Assembly (NCBI RefSeq): GCF_005768555.2
Contig: NZ_VCHX02000165.1
Location: forward strand, 1-64,000
Origin: Streptomyces sporangiiformans
Lineage (GTDB): Bacteria; Actinomycetota; Actinomycetes; Streptomycetales; Streptomycetaceae
Length of the DNA: 64,000 nucleotides
Direction: 5' to 3'
Shown here: positions 16,513-25,443 of the stretch, in pieces
Layout: every line of letters starts with the position of its first letter
Position numbering within the stretch: the stretch's first letter is position 1
Position numbers and translations under genes: made by a program
Notes under the pieces: model-generated
Database searches by the model: none
Told to the model about the DNA's origin: nothing
The model's input: the letters and a program-made list of their open reading frames with translations, nothing else

Positions 16513-17487
16513 TCACTCCAGCCATGGCCGGGGCCAGGCCCGGGTACTGACCGCGCCGACCGCCGCTTTGGCCGCCCGCTCGACCAGCGAGATTCCGCCC
16601 CCCATCGACGCGTTGTCGCCACTGAGGACCGAGATCAGATAGCGGCGCCCGTGCACCGTGACCTGGCCGATGCTGTTGATGTCCCACAGCTCGGTCGTGC
16701 TGCGCTTCAGCCAGCCGTTCTTGAGGGACCATCGGGAACCTGCCGCCGCAGAGACCCCCCAGTCCTGGCCTTCCGTGATCTCGCTCATCAGCCGGCGGAT
16801 GTACGCACGCGACTTCTGGTTCAGCCCCGCGGAAGCACGCGAGGACATCTGGCCCTCACCGCCGAACACCGCGCGCAGCAGCCTGACCTGGTCCTCCGCC
16901 GTCGTCTGGGTCAAGCCCCAGCGGGCGCCGTGGCCACCCTGCGTCGAGGACAGCCCCAGCTTCTCATTGGCCGCGTCCAGCCCCGGCGCCCGGCCGATCG
17001 CCCGCCACAGGGCATTGGCCGCCTCGTTGTCGCTCGCCTGGATCATCACCTTGGCATGACTGTGCTCCTCGTCGGTCAACTCGCGCTCCTTCTCCTGTGC
17101 CTGAAGGAGCAGTGTCGCGAGAATGTTGACCTTGACGATGCTCGCCGTGTCGAACGTCGCGCGGTCGCCGTACGACGCGATCTGCCGGTCGGCGTCGTCC
17201 AGGCGGAGCACCGCCACCGCCAGCCGCGCGTCGTCGTCGTCCGACAACACCGGCTCGATCGACCTGGCCAGCGCCGCGCCGAGGCCCTCGCGCGGTGCTG
17301 CCGCTCCCATGGCGGGCCCCGCTGCGGCAGATTTCCGCGGAGCGGGGCCCTTGACGGTGCCGGCCGAGGAGCAGCCTGCCGGCAGCGCCATGAGGGCGAT
17401 GGCGGCGCAGACGATCAGAGTCTGCCGTCGGCGGCCGGGGGGCGTTGTGGTCTCTCTGTCCGTGCGGTGGTGGCTTCTGTACGACAT
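16513..17487 (-). CDS. Secreted serine hydrolase lipoprotein, class-A-beta-lactamase-like fold
   Basis: 324 aa. N-terminal signal with lipobox LPAGC (about residues 35-39), then an Ala/Pro-rich linker. Penicillin-recognising motifs: S-x-x-K in TASIVKV, S-D-N in MIQASDNEAAN and KNG (in SLKNGWLK) in place of KTG. The omega loop with the E-x-x-L-N deacylation Glu of true class A beta-lactamases is not seen: the segment reads LGLSSTQGGHGARWGL. So hydrolysis of beta-lactams is doubtful and a cell-wall or esterase-like role is possible. Start ATG 17487 gives the signal peptide. Single gene, convergent with the alcohol dehydrogenase. Confidence 0.8.
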   Translation of the reverse strand: MSYRSHHRTDRETTTPPGRRRQTLIVCAAIALMALPAGCSSAGTVKGPAPRKSAAAGPAMGAAAPREGLGAALARSIEPVLSDDDDARLAVAVLRLDDADRQIASYGDRATFDTASIVKVNILATLLLQAQEKERELTDEEHSHAKVMIQASDNEAANALWRAIGRAPGLDAANEKLGLSSTQGGHGARWGLTQTTAEDQVRLLRAVFGGEGQMSSRASAGLNQKSRAYIRRLMSEITEGQDWGVSAAAGSRWSLKNGWLKRSTTELWDINSIGQVTVHGRRYLISVLSGDNASMGGGISLVERAAKAAVGAVSTRAWPRPWLE

Positions 17488-17547
17488 GGCTGGGCGACCC
17501 TCAGCATCCTGGGTGGAGGAGACATGAGGGTATGAAAATATGACAAA

Positions 17548-18345
17548 TCAGCCTCTTGGGCAGTTTGTGAAGTCTCGCCAGGCGCCGACGGCCCGCTCCA
17601 AGCACCGCTCGAGCACGGTCAGGAACTCCGGTGTCTCCCAGGGGCCCCGGTCCACGCGCCCGGTGTCGTCCACGCCCAGATCCTGCATGTCATAGCGGCC
17701 TCGGCAGTGGCCGAGGGTGAAGTAGCAGATCTCGCCCAGGCCGTGCCGCTTCAGGTAGAGCACGGGGCGGCGGGCGTCGTCGACAGCGGCCGTGTCGCCC
17801 TCGGCGAAACCTCGGCACGGCCCCGAGTACTCGGCATGCAGCAGCACCTCCAACTCCCCGTGCAGTTCGCAGACGTACAGCTCGTCGGAGACCGTGAAGG
17901 GCTCGATCCCGGCTACCAGCGGATGGTCCGGCCGAGTGACCCGTACCTCGTACGGCTCGATCGGCGGATGGGCCAGGAACTGGCTGCCGAGCACCTCGGC
18001 CAGGTCGCCGAGGAGCCGCGGGGTGGTGAACACCCGGGGCCCGTCGGGAGCGGGCGCCTCGATCACGGAGTTGGTGCCGTGCAGGGCGAGCCAGCGCCCG
18101 CCCCGCTCGACGAAGTGCGTCAACGCCTTCTGCTGCCCGGCGTCCGGACGTACGTCGCAGGTGTAGGTGAGCAACAGGTCGGCGGCCTCCAGAGCCGGCA
18201 GGCAGGCGAAGTCCCCGTACACCCGGGTGCGTACCCGTGGGTGATCACCGAGCAGTTCCAGCAGCCGCAGCCGCGCGTAGTCGAAGTCGTGCCACTTGCC
18301 GCCGCAGACCAGTACGGCGTCCAAGCGGCCTGCCGGGCCCGCCAC
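17548..18345 (-). CDS. ThuA-like domain protein
   Basis: 265 aa matching the ThuA (trehalose-utilisation) fold, a class-I glutamine-amidotransferase-like domain. It starts with AVLVCGGKWHDFDYAR, continues with LLLTYTCDVRPD, RWLALHGTNS and GSQFLAHPPIEPYEVRV, and ends with FTLGHCRGRYDMQ. Members occur beside sugar or steroid-like oxidoreductases. Catalysis is usually not established, though Mycobacterium-type and bacteroidal ThuA proteins act with 3-keto-sugar metabolism. GTG 18345 begins 4 nt after the SDR stop upstream, so it is probably coupled to the SDR at 18349. The N-terminal MAGPAGRLD matches a normal start. Confidence 0.85.
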   Translation of the reverse strand: MAGPAGRLDAVLVCGGKWHDFDYARLRLLELLGDHPRVRTRVYGDFACLPALEAADLLLTYTCDVRPDAGQQKALTHFVERGGRWLALHGTNSVIEAPAPDGPRVFTTPRLLGDLAEVLGSQFLAHPPIEPYEVRVTRPDHPLVAGIEPFTVSDELYVCELHGELEVLLHAEYSGPCRGFAEGDTAAVDDARRPVLYLKRHGLGEICYFTLGHCRGRYDMQDLGVDDTGRVDRGPWETPEFLTVLERCLERAVGAWRDFTNCPRG

Positions 18346-18348
18346 GGC

Positions 18349-19113
18349 TCAGTACTGGACGCGGGTCAACAGCCCGCCGTCCACCACGAGGTTGACGCCG
18401 ACACAGAACGAGCCGGTGCGGCCGAGGAGGAACGTCACCGCCGCGGCCACGTCCTCCGGGGTGCCGTAGCGGCCGATCGGCAGCTTGCCGAGCACCTCCT
18501 CGTACACCTCCGGGCGGCCCGTGCGGATCGTCTCCCAGGCGCCGCCCGGGAACTCGATCGGGCCGGGCGAGACGGTGTTGACCCGGATGCCCTTGGGGGC
18601 GAGGGCATGGGCGAGCGCCGAGGCGTGCTGGACCACGGCGGCCTTGATGGCTGAGTAGGAGTTGGCGCCCGCCGGGCGGGCGGTGTCCGAGGCGTTGGTC
18701 GTACCGATCACGACGACCGACGCGCGGTCGGAGCGTTCCAGGTGCGGCAGCGCCGCCTCGACCAGACCGGCGAACGGCAGGAGGTCACCGCGCAGGCTCG
18801 CCTCCCAGGACTCGGGGCCCTTGACGTTGCCCGCCGACACATTGGACACCAGCAGGTCGAGGCCGCCGAGTTCGTCGGCCGAGCGCTCCACGAAGCCCGC
18901 GAGCGCGGCCGGGTCGGTGACGTCGACCGGTTCGGCGAACACGGTCGCTCCGTCCGCGCGCAGTTCCGCGGCGGCCTTCGCCAGCGCCTCCTCACCCCGC
19001 GCGCACAGTGCCAGCGAGCAGCCCTCGGCGGCCAGTGTCCGGGCGATCGCCCGGCCGATGCCCCGGCTGGCGCCGGTCACGAGCGCCTTCGCGCCGGTCA
19101 GTCCTGTGTCCAT
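18349..19113 (-). CDS. SDR family oxidoreductase
   Basis: 254 aa. TGASRGIG at residues 13-20, VSNVSAG (variant of NNAG) near 92-98, catalytic Ser in VVVIGTTNASD and YSAIKAAVVQ near 155-164. C-terminal VGVNLVVDGGLLTRVQY is standard. ATG 19113 is preferred: GAGGAG lies 8 nt upstream, whereas the GTG at 19122 has none. It is the first of a two-gene unit with the ThuA protein. Separated from the acyl-CoA dehydrogenase upstream by 151 bp containing short direct repeats. Confidence 0.87.
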   Translation of the reverse strand: MDTGLTGAKALVTGASRGIGRAIARTLAAEGCSLALCARGEEALAKAAAELRADGATVFAEPVDVTDPAALAGFVERSADELGGLDLLVSNVSAGNVKGPESWEASLRGDLLPFAGLVEAALPHLERSDRASVVVIGTTNASDTARPAGANSYSAIKAAVVQHASALAHALAPKGIRVNTVSPGPIEFPGGAWETIRTGRPEVYEEVLGKLPIGRYGTPEDVAAAVTFLLGRTGSFCVGVNLVVDGGLLTRVQY

Positions 19114-19175
19114 CACTCTCACTCCTCGGTCGGTTCACGGCGCCGGGGCACAGGGGCAGCCATCACTGTCCTGCG

Positions 19176-19234
19176 GCTCGGCTGTGCTCGGCTGTGCTGT
19201 GCTCGGCTGGGCTCCGCTGCTGTGCTCAGCTCGT
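19176..19234. repeat. Short imperfect GCTCGGCTGT repeats
   Basis: The 10-bp unit GCTCGGCTGT occurs at 19176 and 19186, followed by degenerate copies to about 19234. It lies between the acyl-CoA dehydrogenase (ends 19265) and the SDR start (19113). It could affect transcript folding, but there is no clear hairpin. Confidence 0.55.
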
Positions 19235-19264
19235 ACTGGCGTGTCAGTGGCAAGCAACTCGTCA

Positions 19265-20539
19265 TCAGCTGCTGGGCAGTTCGGAGAACGGCACTCGGTC
19301 CGTTCGCGGCTCGCCGGGCAGTCCCAGCACGCGCTCGCCGATCAGGTTGCGCTGGATCTGATCGGTGCCGCCGGCCAGCCGGTAGCCGGGGGCGCCCAGC
19401 AGGTGCTGCGTCCAGGCGAACGTGTCCGGCTCTCCGGTGTCGGCGCTGATCCGGGCACCCATCACTTCGGCCGCCGTCTGCCCCGTGCGAGTGAGCAGGT
19501 CGGAGGCCATGAGCTTGGTCAGCGACGCCTCCGGGCCCGGCCGGCCTCCGCCGGCGCTCGCCCTGGCGACCCGGTCCACGGTGGCCGCGCGCAGCGCGGA
19601 CCGCACATACAGGTCGGCGAGACGCTGACGGACCAGCGGGTCTCCGGTGCGGCCGAGCGAGCGCGCGAGGGCGAGTACGTCCGCGAAGGTGCCGCCCTTG
19701 CGCCGGCTGCCGGTGCCCGAGGCGGTCCGTTCGAAGGCGAGGGTGGTGGTGGCGACCTCCCAGCCCTGCCCGGGGCGGCCGATCCGCAACCGGTCCGGGA
19801 CGCGTACGCCGCTGAGGAACACCTCGTTGAAGGAGGCACCGCCGCTCATCTGGCGGATGGGGCGTATCTCCACGCCGGCGGCGTCCATCGGGACCAGAAA
19901 AGCGGTGATGCCCGCCTGTTTGACGACGTCAGGGTCGGTACGGGCCAACAGCAGTCCGTAGTCGGCGAACTGGGCTCCCGAGGTCCACACCTTCTGACCG
20001 TCGATCACCCAGTCGCCCTCGTCGCCGCCCCGCCCATCGCCTTCATCGGCGACCCTCTCCTGGCGGGCGCGGGTGCGCAGGGCGGCCAGGTCGGATCCGG
20101 CGCCGGGTTCGCTGAAGAGCTGGCAGGCCAGCAGGTCGGTGCGCAGGAACGCGCGAGCGTAGTCGTCGCGCTGCTCAGTCGTGCCGAAGAGCGAGACGGC
20201 CATCGCCACGAGTCGCACGGTGACGCTGATCAGCTCGGTCGACGGCGGCACGTCGAAGGCCGACTCCTCCTGGGCGAAGGCCGCCGCGTGGGCGGCACTC
20301 AGGCCCGCCCCGCCGCTGGCCCGAGGGAGGGTCAGGGCCTGGTATCCGGCGTCGAAGCGGGCTCGCTGGTAGGCGCGGCAGCGCTGAAGCAGCAACCGTT
20401 CGTCGTCGTCGGAGAGGTTGTGGAACACGGCGAGATCGGCGGCTTCCGAGGCGGACTCCGGCGCCCGGCCCGGTTCGAGGACGGTGGCCAGCCACTGCCT
20501 CACCTGTGTGCGCCACGTGTCCACATCCGGCTGGGACAT
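19265..20539 (-). CDS. Acyl-CoA dehydrogenase
   Basis: 424 aa. Family motifs: LFSEPGAGSDLAALRTRA (substrate and FAD region), WVIDGQKVWTSGAQ, RPIRQMSGGASFNEVFLSGVRVPD, and C-terminal GGTDQIQRNLIGERVLGLP. It most resembles the long FadE-like group, the same subgroup as the gene at 50552. A low-complexity acidic insert, RVADEGDGRGGDEGDW, sits in the loop before the WVIDG strand. It is divergent from the acyl-CoA ligase at 20744. It probably works on the CoA esters made by that ligase. Confidence 0.9.
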   Translation of the reverse strand: MSQPDVDTWRTQVRQWLATVLEPGRAPESASEAADLAVFHNLSDDDERLLLQRCRAYQRARFDAGYQALTLPRASGGAGLSAAHAAAFAQEESAFDVPPSTELISVTVRLVAMAVSLFGTTEQRDDYARAFLRTDLLACQLFSEPGAGSDLAALRTRARQERVADEGDGRGGDEGDWVIDGQKVWTSGAQFADYGLLLARTDPDVVKQAGITAFLVPMDAAGVEIRPIRQMSGGASFNEVFLSGVRVPDRLRIGRPGQGWEVATTTLAFERTASGTGSRRKGGTFADVLALARSLGRTGDPLVRQRLADLYVRSALRAATVDRVARASAGGGRPGPEASLTKLMASDLLTRTGQTAAEVMGARISADTGEPDTFAWTQHLLGAPGYRLAGGTDQIQRNLIGERVLGLPGEPRTDRVPFSELPSS

Positions 20540-20556
20540 GGCTCCTCCTCGGGACA

Positions 20557-20581
20557 GTTACCAGACGACAGCTTCAGTAAC
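20557..20581. promoter_or_regulatory. Inverted repeat in divergent promoter region
   Basis: GTTAC at 20557-20561 and GTAAC at 20577-20581 are separated by 15 bp, right upstream of the acyl-CoA dehydrogenase start (20539). An AT-richer stretch with a possible -10 (TACAGT near 20683) toward the ligase follows. No regulator is adjacent, so this is a weak prediction. Confidence 0.3.
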
Positions 20582-20743
20582 GGTGAGTCGAACGGTCATC
20601 CCCCTCGCCTCTAAACAGGCGAAACGTGCGGTGATGCCTCCGGCTCGGATCAGAGTGTTCCGCACTTTCTTGATAAACGCTACAGTCTCTGCATCGACTC
20701 TCCCCTGAATCCAGGAGAGGACCGAGGAGCCGCCGGAGGAACC

Positions 20744-22300
20744 ATGTCCTTGCCGCCACTCGACCGCCGCGCCCACGAGACACCTGACGAGCCCGCCCTG
20801 GTGGACGACCGGGGGGTGCTGTCCTGGGCCGGGCTCGCCGACCAGGTCGCGCGGGCGTCGGCACGGCTGCTGCAGTTCGCTCCCGGCCCCGACGACCGGG
20901 TCGCCGTCCTCGGGGACAACGCGATACCGACCCTGGTGGCCCACCTGGCCGGACTGTGCGCCGGAGTCGGGACCGTGGCCACCTCCCGGCAGCTGACGGT
21001 GGGCGAACTCGTCGACCAGATCATCGACGCGGGCGTGACCGGCATCATCGCCGGACCCGTCGGCGCCCCTGTCGCCCTCGAAGCGGCCCGCGAACTGGGC
21101 CTGCCGGTCGTGACGCACGGAACCCCGCCGGCCGGGCATGCCTTCGACTGGGACCTGTGGCTGGCCGCGGCCGCGCCCTCCACTGGCGCCACTGCCGCCC
21201 CTGCCGCCTCCGCGGACCGCCCCGCCCGGCCGCCCCTCGTCTACACCTCGGGAACCACCGGGCGGGCCCGCGGCACCGAGGTGCGCTGGGTGAGCCCTCC
21301 GGCCGCCGACAGCGCCGCGTACCTGGCCGCGCTGGCCGCCCGGTCCGGATTCCCGCCGGGGCCCCACCTGGTGTGCGGCCCGCTGCAGCACAACGGCCCG
21401 CTCACCTCGCTGCGGCACCTGGCGGCCGGTCAGCAGGTCGTGGTGCTCGGCAAGTTCGACGCGGAGGCGTTCCTGCGCCGCGTCGAGGAATGGCGGGTCA
21501 CCTCCACCGTCATGGTGCCCACCCACTTCCAGCGCCTGCTCTCCCTGCCGGAAGAAGTGCGCGGCCGGTACGACGTCTCCAGCCTGCTGCAGGTCTCCCA
21601 CACCGGGTCCGCGTGCCCGCCCGAGGTGAAGCACGCCATGATCGAGTGGTTCGGTCCGGTGCTGACGGAGTCGTACGGCGCCAGCGAGGCCGGCACCGTG
21701 GCACGCATCAGCAGCACCGAGTGGCTTGAGCACCCGGGCTCGGTCGGGCGCGTCCAGCCCCCGTTCGAGGTTCTGGTGACCGGCGACGACGGCCATCCGC
21801 TGCCGCCCGGCGAGCTCGGCCTGCTGGCCTTCCGGGCCCCGGAAGGCCGGGGCGTGCGCTACCACGCCGACCCGGACAAGACCAAGGCCGCCTACCTCTC
21901 CCCCGGAGTCTTCACCCTCGGCGACATCGGTTACGTCGACCCCGACGGCTTCATCTTCATCACCGACCGGGCCGCCGACATCGTGGTCTCCGGCGGCGTC
22001 AACCTGTACCCGGCGGAGAGCGAGGCGGTGCTGCGCGGGCACCCCGCGGTCGCCGAGGTCGCGATCATCGGCGTGCCCGACCCGGATTTCGGCGAGTCAC
22101 TGCGGGCACTGGTCGTGGCCGCCGGGGACGAGCCGCCGGCCGAAGAGCTGGACCGGTTCTGCCGCGAGCGGCTGGCCGCCTACAAGTGCCCGAAGGCGTA
22201 CGAGTTCGTCCCCGAACTGCTGCGCAACGCCATGGGCAAGCTCGACAAACGCGCGATGCGCCGCCCGTACTGGCGCTCCGAGCGGACCATCGCCGGCTGA
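20744..22300 (+). CDS. Acyl-CoA/AMP-dependent ligase (ANL superfamily)
   Basis: 518 aa. Adenylation core: P-loop YTSGTTGRARGTE (Arg replaces the usual Lys), TESYGASEAG, GDIGYVDPDGFIFITDR near 388-404, SGGVNLYPAESE, and the C-terminal lysine motif NAMGKLDKRAMR. It converts an unknown carboxylic acid to its CoA thioester through an acyl-AMP. GGAGGAA lies just before ATG 20744. It heads a plus-strand group with histidine phosphatase, thiolase and the VanB reductase (gaps of 83, 40 and 68 nt). Divergent from an acyl-CoA dehydrogenase, so together they suggest beta-oxidation. Confidence 0.9.
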   Translation: MSLPPLDRRAHETPDEPALVDDRGVLSWAGLADQVARASARLLQFAPGPDDRVAVLGDNAIPTLVAHLAGLCAGVGTVATSRQLTVGELVDQIIDAGVTGIIAGPVGAPVALEAARELGLPVVTHGTPPAGHAFDWDLWLAAAAPSTGATAAPAASADRPARPPLVYTSGTTGRARGTEVRWVSPPAADSAAYLAALAARSGFPPGPHLVCGPLQHNGPLTSLRHLAAGQQVVVLGKFDAEAFLRRVEEWRVTSTVMVPTHFQRLLSLPEEVRGRYDVSSLLQVSHTGSACPPEVKHAMIEWFGPVLTESYGASEAGTVARISSTEWLEHPGSVGRVQPPFEVLVTGDDGHPLPPGELGLLAFRAPEGRGVRYHADPDKTKAAYLSPGVFTLGDIGYVDPDGFIFITDRAADIVVSGGVNLYPAESEAVLRGHPAVAEVAIIGVPDPDFGESLRALVVAAGDEPPAEELDRFCRERLAAYKCPKAYEFVPELLRNAMGKLDKRAMRRPYWRSERTIAG

Positions 22301-22383
22301 GCAATCCAACCGGCCACCGCACAGCCCTCACCGATGGCGCCCGCCCCAGTGCTGACGCCCGCCGCTCGTAAGAAGGATGACCC

Positions 22384-22989
22384 ATGACCGAACTCCTCCT
22401 CATCCGCCACGGTCTCCCGATGGGGGGCGTGTACGACCCCGGGCTGTCGCCGGAGGGCACAGACCAGGCCGAGCGCCTCGCCGCCTGGCTCGTGCACGAG
22501 GACATCGACGCCCTGTACGTCAGCCCCTTCCAGCGCGCCCGCGAGACGGCGGCACCGCTGGAGCGGCTCACCGGCCTGACCGCCACCGTGCTGGACGACC
22601 TGCGCGAATGGGACACGGACGTCTCGCACCCGTACACGCCACCGGAGCAGATCCGGGCGGACGACCCCCGGTCGGTGGCGCTCGCCGAGGGACGGTACGA
22701 GGACTTCGTACCCGATCTCGACTGGGAGGCCTTCCGCGCTCGATCCGTGCGGGCCATGGACACCATCCTGGACGCCCACCCCGTAGGGCGGGTCGCGGCC
22801 GTGTGCCACGGCGGCATCACCAACACCTATCTGGCGACGATGCTCGGCCTGCCCCTCATGTTCTGGTTCCATCCCGGCTACACCTCGGTCAGCCGCGTAC
22901 GGCGGCTGCCGGGCGGCCGGGTCGTGCTGCACTCGGTGAACGAGACCGCCCACATGATCGCGGAACGCGCCGTCGACGCCGCCGCCTGA
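22384..22989 (+). CDS. Histidine phosphatase family protein
   Basis: 201 aa. LLLIRHGLP contains the RHG catalytic motif (residues 8-10), followed by LSPEGTDQAERL, the second Arg in SPFQRARETAAPL, the acid Glu/Asp in LREWDTD and the second catalytic His in AVCHGGITN. Length and motifs fit phosphoglycerate-mutase-like phosphatases. It lies inside a CoA-ligase/thiolase unit, so it could dephosphorylate a pathway metabolite. An AAGGATG sequence precedes ATG 22384. Confidence 0.88.
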   Translation: MTELLLIRHGLPMGGVYDPGLSPEGTDQAERLAAWLVHEDIDALYVSPFQRARETAAPLERLTGLTATVLDDLREWDTDVSHPYTPPEQIRADDPRSVALAEGRYEDFVPDLDWEAFRARSVRAMDTILDAHPVGRVAAVCHGGITNTYLATMLGLPLMFWFHPGYTSVSRVRRLPGGRVVLHSVNETAHMIAERAVDAAA

Positions 22990-23029
22990 CCAGAGCCGAT
23001 CCGCTCACATCCCCCAGGAGGTCCCGGCC

Positions 23030-24220
23030 ATGCCCGGATCCGTCATCGTCGCCGGTGTCAGAACGCCCATCGGCAAACTGATGGGCGCCCTGAGCGCCGT
23101 GTCCGCCGCCGACCTCGGCGCCCACGCCATCAGCGCCGCGCTGGCCGACGCGCGTCTGGACCCGGCCGCCGTGGAGGCCGTCGTCATGGGTCATGTCGTC
23201 CAGGCCGGTGCCGGCCCCAATCCGGCACGGCAGGCCGCCGTCCGCGCCGGCATTCCGTTCGCCGTCCCGGCGAGCACAGTCAACAAGCTGTGCCTGTCCG
23301 GTCTGCACGCCATCGCCCTCGCCGACCTCATGATCGCCTCCGGGCGCCACGAGGTGGTCGTCGCGGGCGGGATGGAATCCATGTCGGGCGCCCCGCACCT
23401 GCTACGCGGAGCACGCGGCGGCTGGAAGTACGGCACGGCCACCGCCGAGGACTCCCTCGACCGCGACGCACTCGTCTGCGCCTTCGACGGCGTCTCCATG
23501 GGCGCGGCCACCGAGCGGTACCAGCGGCCGTTCGCCCTGACCCGCGAGGAGCAGGACGAGTACAGCGCGCTGTCGCACCAAAGGGCCTCCCGGGCCCAGG
23601 ATTCCGGCGCGCTGGCCGCGGAGATCACCCCGGTCACGGTGGCCGGACGCGGTGGCGGGACGGTGGTGGACACCGACGAGGGCGTACGGCCGCGGAGCAC
23701 CGCCGAGAGCCTGGGACGCCTGAAGCCCGCCTTCTCCGGCGAGGGCACCATCACCGCGGGCAACTCCTCACAGCTCTCCGACGGCGCCGCCGCCGTCGTC
23801 GTGATGAGCGCGGAACGCGCGCGCCGGGAGGGCCTGTCACCGCTCGCGGAGATCGGCGCCTACGGCACCGTCGCGGGCCCCGACCCCTCGCTGCTCGTCC
23901 AGCCGGCCGGCGCGGTCCGCGACGCCCTGGCACGGGACGGCCGGCTGAAGACCGCCGACCTCGACCTGTTCGAGATCAACGAGGCGTTCGCCGGCGTGGC
24001 CCTGGCTTCCGTACGGGAGCTGGACATCCCGCTGGAGAAGGTGAACGTCAACGGCGGCGCGATCGCCCTGGGGCACCCGGTCGGCATGACCGGCGCCCGG
24101 CTCGTACTGACCCTCACGGCGGAACTGCGGCGGCGCGGAGGCGGCACCGGAGCGGCCGCCCTGTGCGGGGGCGGCGGCCAGGGCGACGCCCTGCTGCTGC
24201 ACGTACCACCGCAGGTCTGA
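23030..24220 (+). CDS. Acetyl-CoA C-acyltransferase (thiolase)
   Basis: 396 aa. Catalytic Cys in NKLCLSG at residue 88, catalytic His in GGAIALGHPVGMTG and proton-shuttle Cys in AALCGGGGQG near the C-terminus. All three thiolase residues are present, so it should be active in thiolytic cleavage of 3-ketoacyl-CoA or the reverse. It sits in the operon with the CoA ligase. ATG 23030 has AGGAGG about 7 nt upstream. Confidence 0.92.
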   Translation: MPGSVIVAGVRTPIGKLMGALSAVSAADLGAHAISAALADARLDPAAVEAVVMGHVVQAGAGPNPARQAAVRAGIPFAVPASTVNKLCLSGLHAIALADLMIASGRHEVVVAGGMESMSGAPHLLRGARGGWKYGTATAEDSLDRDALVCAFDGVSMGAATERYQRPFALTREEQDEYSALSHQRASRAQDSGALAAEITPVTVAGRGGGTVVDTDEGVRPRSTAESLGRLKPAFSGEGTITAGNSSQLSDGAAAVVVMSAERARREGLSPLAEIGAYGTVAGPDPSLLVQPAGAVRDALARDGRLKTADLDLFEINEAFAGVALASVRELDIPLEKVNVNGGAIALGHPVGMTGARLVLTLTAELRRRGGGTGAAALCGGGGQGDALLLHVPPQV

Positions 24221-24288
24221 CTCTTCCCCCACACCTGCCCACTCCCCTACATCCGAGTCCACGCCGCACGAGACCAGGTTGACCCACC

Positions 24289-25257
24289 ATGACCGACCCC
24301 CTGCCCCTGGACGGGACGCCCCTCGTCGTGGCGACCCGCACCCCCGCCGCCGACGGTGTCGTCTCCCTCACCCTGCGCCGCCCCGACGGCGAGCCGCTGC
24401 CCTCCTGGACCCCGGGCGCACACATCGACCTGCTCCTGGACGGCGGTCTGATCCGTCAGTACTCACTGTGCGGGCACCCCGCCGACCACGAGGCCTGGCG
24501 CATCGCCGTGCTGCGCGAGCCGCAGGGCCGCGGCGGCTCGGCGTACGTCCACGAACACCTTGAGGAAGGCGCCACCGTGCGGGTCCGCGGGCCGCGGAAC
24601 AACTTCCCGCTGCGGCCGGCCGCACGCCACCTCTTCATCGCGGGCGGCGTCGGCATCACACCCGTCCTTCCCATGGTCGAGGCCGCCGAGGCCGCGGGGG
24701 CCGACTGGCGTCTGCTGTACGGCGGCCGCACCCGCACCTCCATGGCGTTCCTGGACCGTCTCGCACCGTACGGGGACCGGGTACTCGTACGCCCACAGGA
24801 CGAGTACGGCCTGCTCGACCTCGCTGCCTTCCTCGGCTCACCCGAGGAGGGCACCCTGGTGCACGCCTGCGGCCCGGAACCCCTGCTGCAAGCGGTGCAG
24901 GAGCGGTGTGCGGACGCGGACTGGCCGCCCGGCACGCTGGGCGTGGAGCGGTTCGCCCCGGCGCGGACAGCCGAGGGTGCCGGCCCGGCCGAGGCATTCG
25001 AGGTGGTGCTCGCCCGTGCCGGGCTCACCGTCACCGTGCCGCCGGACCACTCGGTGCTCGAGGCCGTCGAAAAGGCCGGCGTCACGGTGGACTTCTCCTG
25101 TCGGGAAGGCACGTGCGGCACCTGCGAGACCGACGTGCTCGACGGTACGCCCGACCACCGGGACTCGCTGCTGAGCGAGGACGAGCGGGAGACCGGTGAC
25201 ACCATGCTCATCTGTGTCTCCCGCTCGTGCGGGCCCCGCCTGGTTCTCGACCTGTGA
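24289..25257 (+). CDS. Phthalate-dioxygenase-reductase-like (VanB-type) oxidoreductase, FAD/NAD plus 2Fe-2S
   Basis: 322 aa with three domains. N-terminal flavin domain with RQYSLCG (R-x-Y-S flavin motif), an NAD domain with IAGGVGITPVLPMV, and a C-terminal plant-type ferredoxin with SCREGTCGTCETDV (C-x4-C-x2-C) plus a fourth Cys in MLICVSRSCG. It transfers electrons from NAD(P)H to a Rieske oxygenase. There is no oxygenase adjacent: the nearest Rieske protein lies 14 kb away at 9526, and it may be the partner. It is the last gene of the ligase/thiolase unit. Confidence 0.9.
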   Translation: MTDPLPLDGTPLVVATRTPAADGVVSLTLRRPDGEPLPSWTPGAHIDLLLDGGLIRQYSLCGHPADHEAWRIAVLREPQGRGGSAYVHEHLEEGATVRVRGPRNNFPLRPAARHLFIAGGVGITPVLPMVEAAEAAGADWRLLYGGRTRTSMAFLDRLAPYGDRVLVRPQDEYGLLDLAAFLGSPEEGTLVHACGPEPLLQAVQERCADADWPPGTLGVERFAPARTAEGAGPAEAFEVVLARAGLTVTVPPDHSVLEAVEKAGVTVDFSCREGTCGTCETDVLDGTPDHRDSLLSEDERETGDTMLICVSRSCGPRLVLDL

Positions 25258-25443
25258 CCGTGATCGGCCATCGTCTTCAGGGTGCTGGTCGCTCGCGCAG
25301 TTCCCAGATGTGCGCAGGCTCCAGCGCCTCCCGAAGAGGTCGAGCGCTGCCATGAGCGGCCGTCCCGTGCTGGAGCCGCGTATTGCGCAACATTGGGGAG
25401 CAGCGGTTCGGACGCGTGCCTGGATGCTGGTTACCCTTCGTCG

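Noticed and set aside
9526..25257. Natural-product biosynthetic cluster
   Set aside because: No PKS, NRPS, terpene synthase or typical tailoring set; the mix of ligases, dehydrogenases, thiolases and hydratases fits catabolism better.
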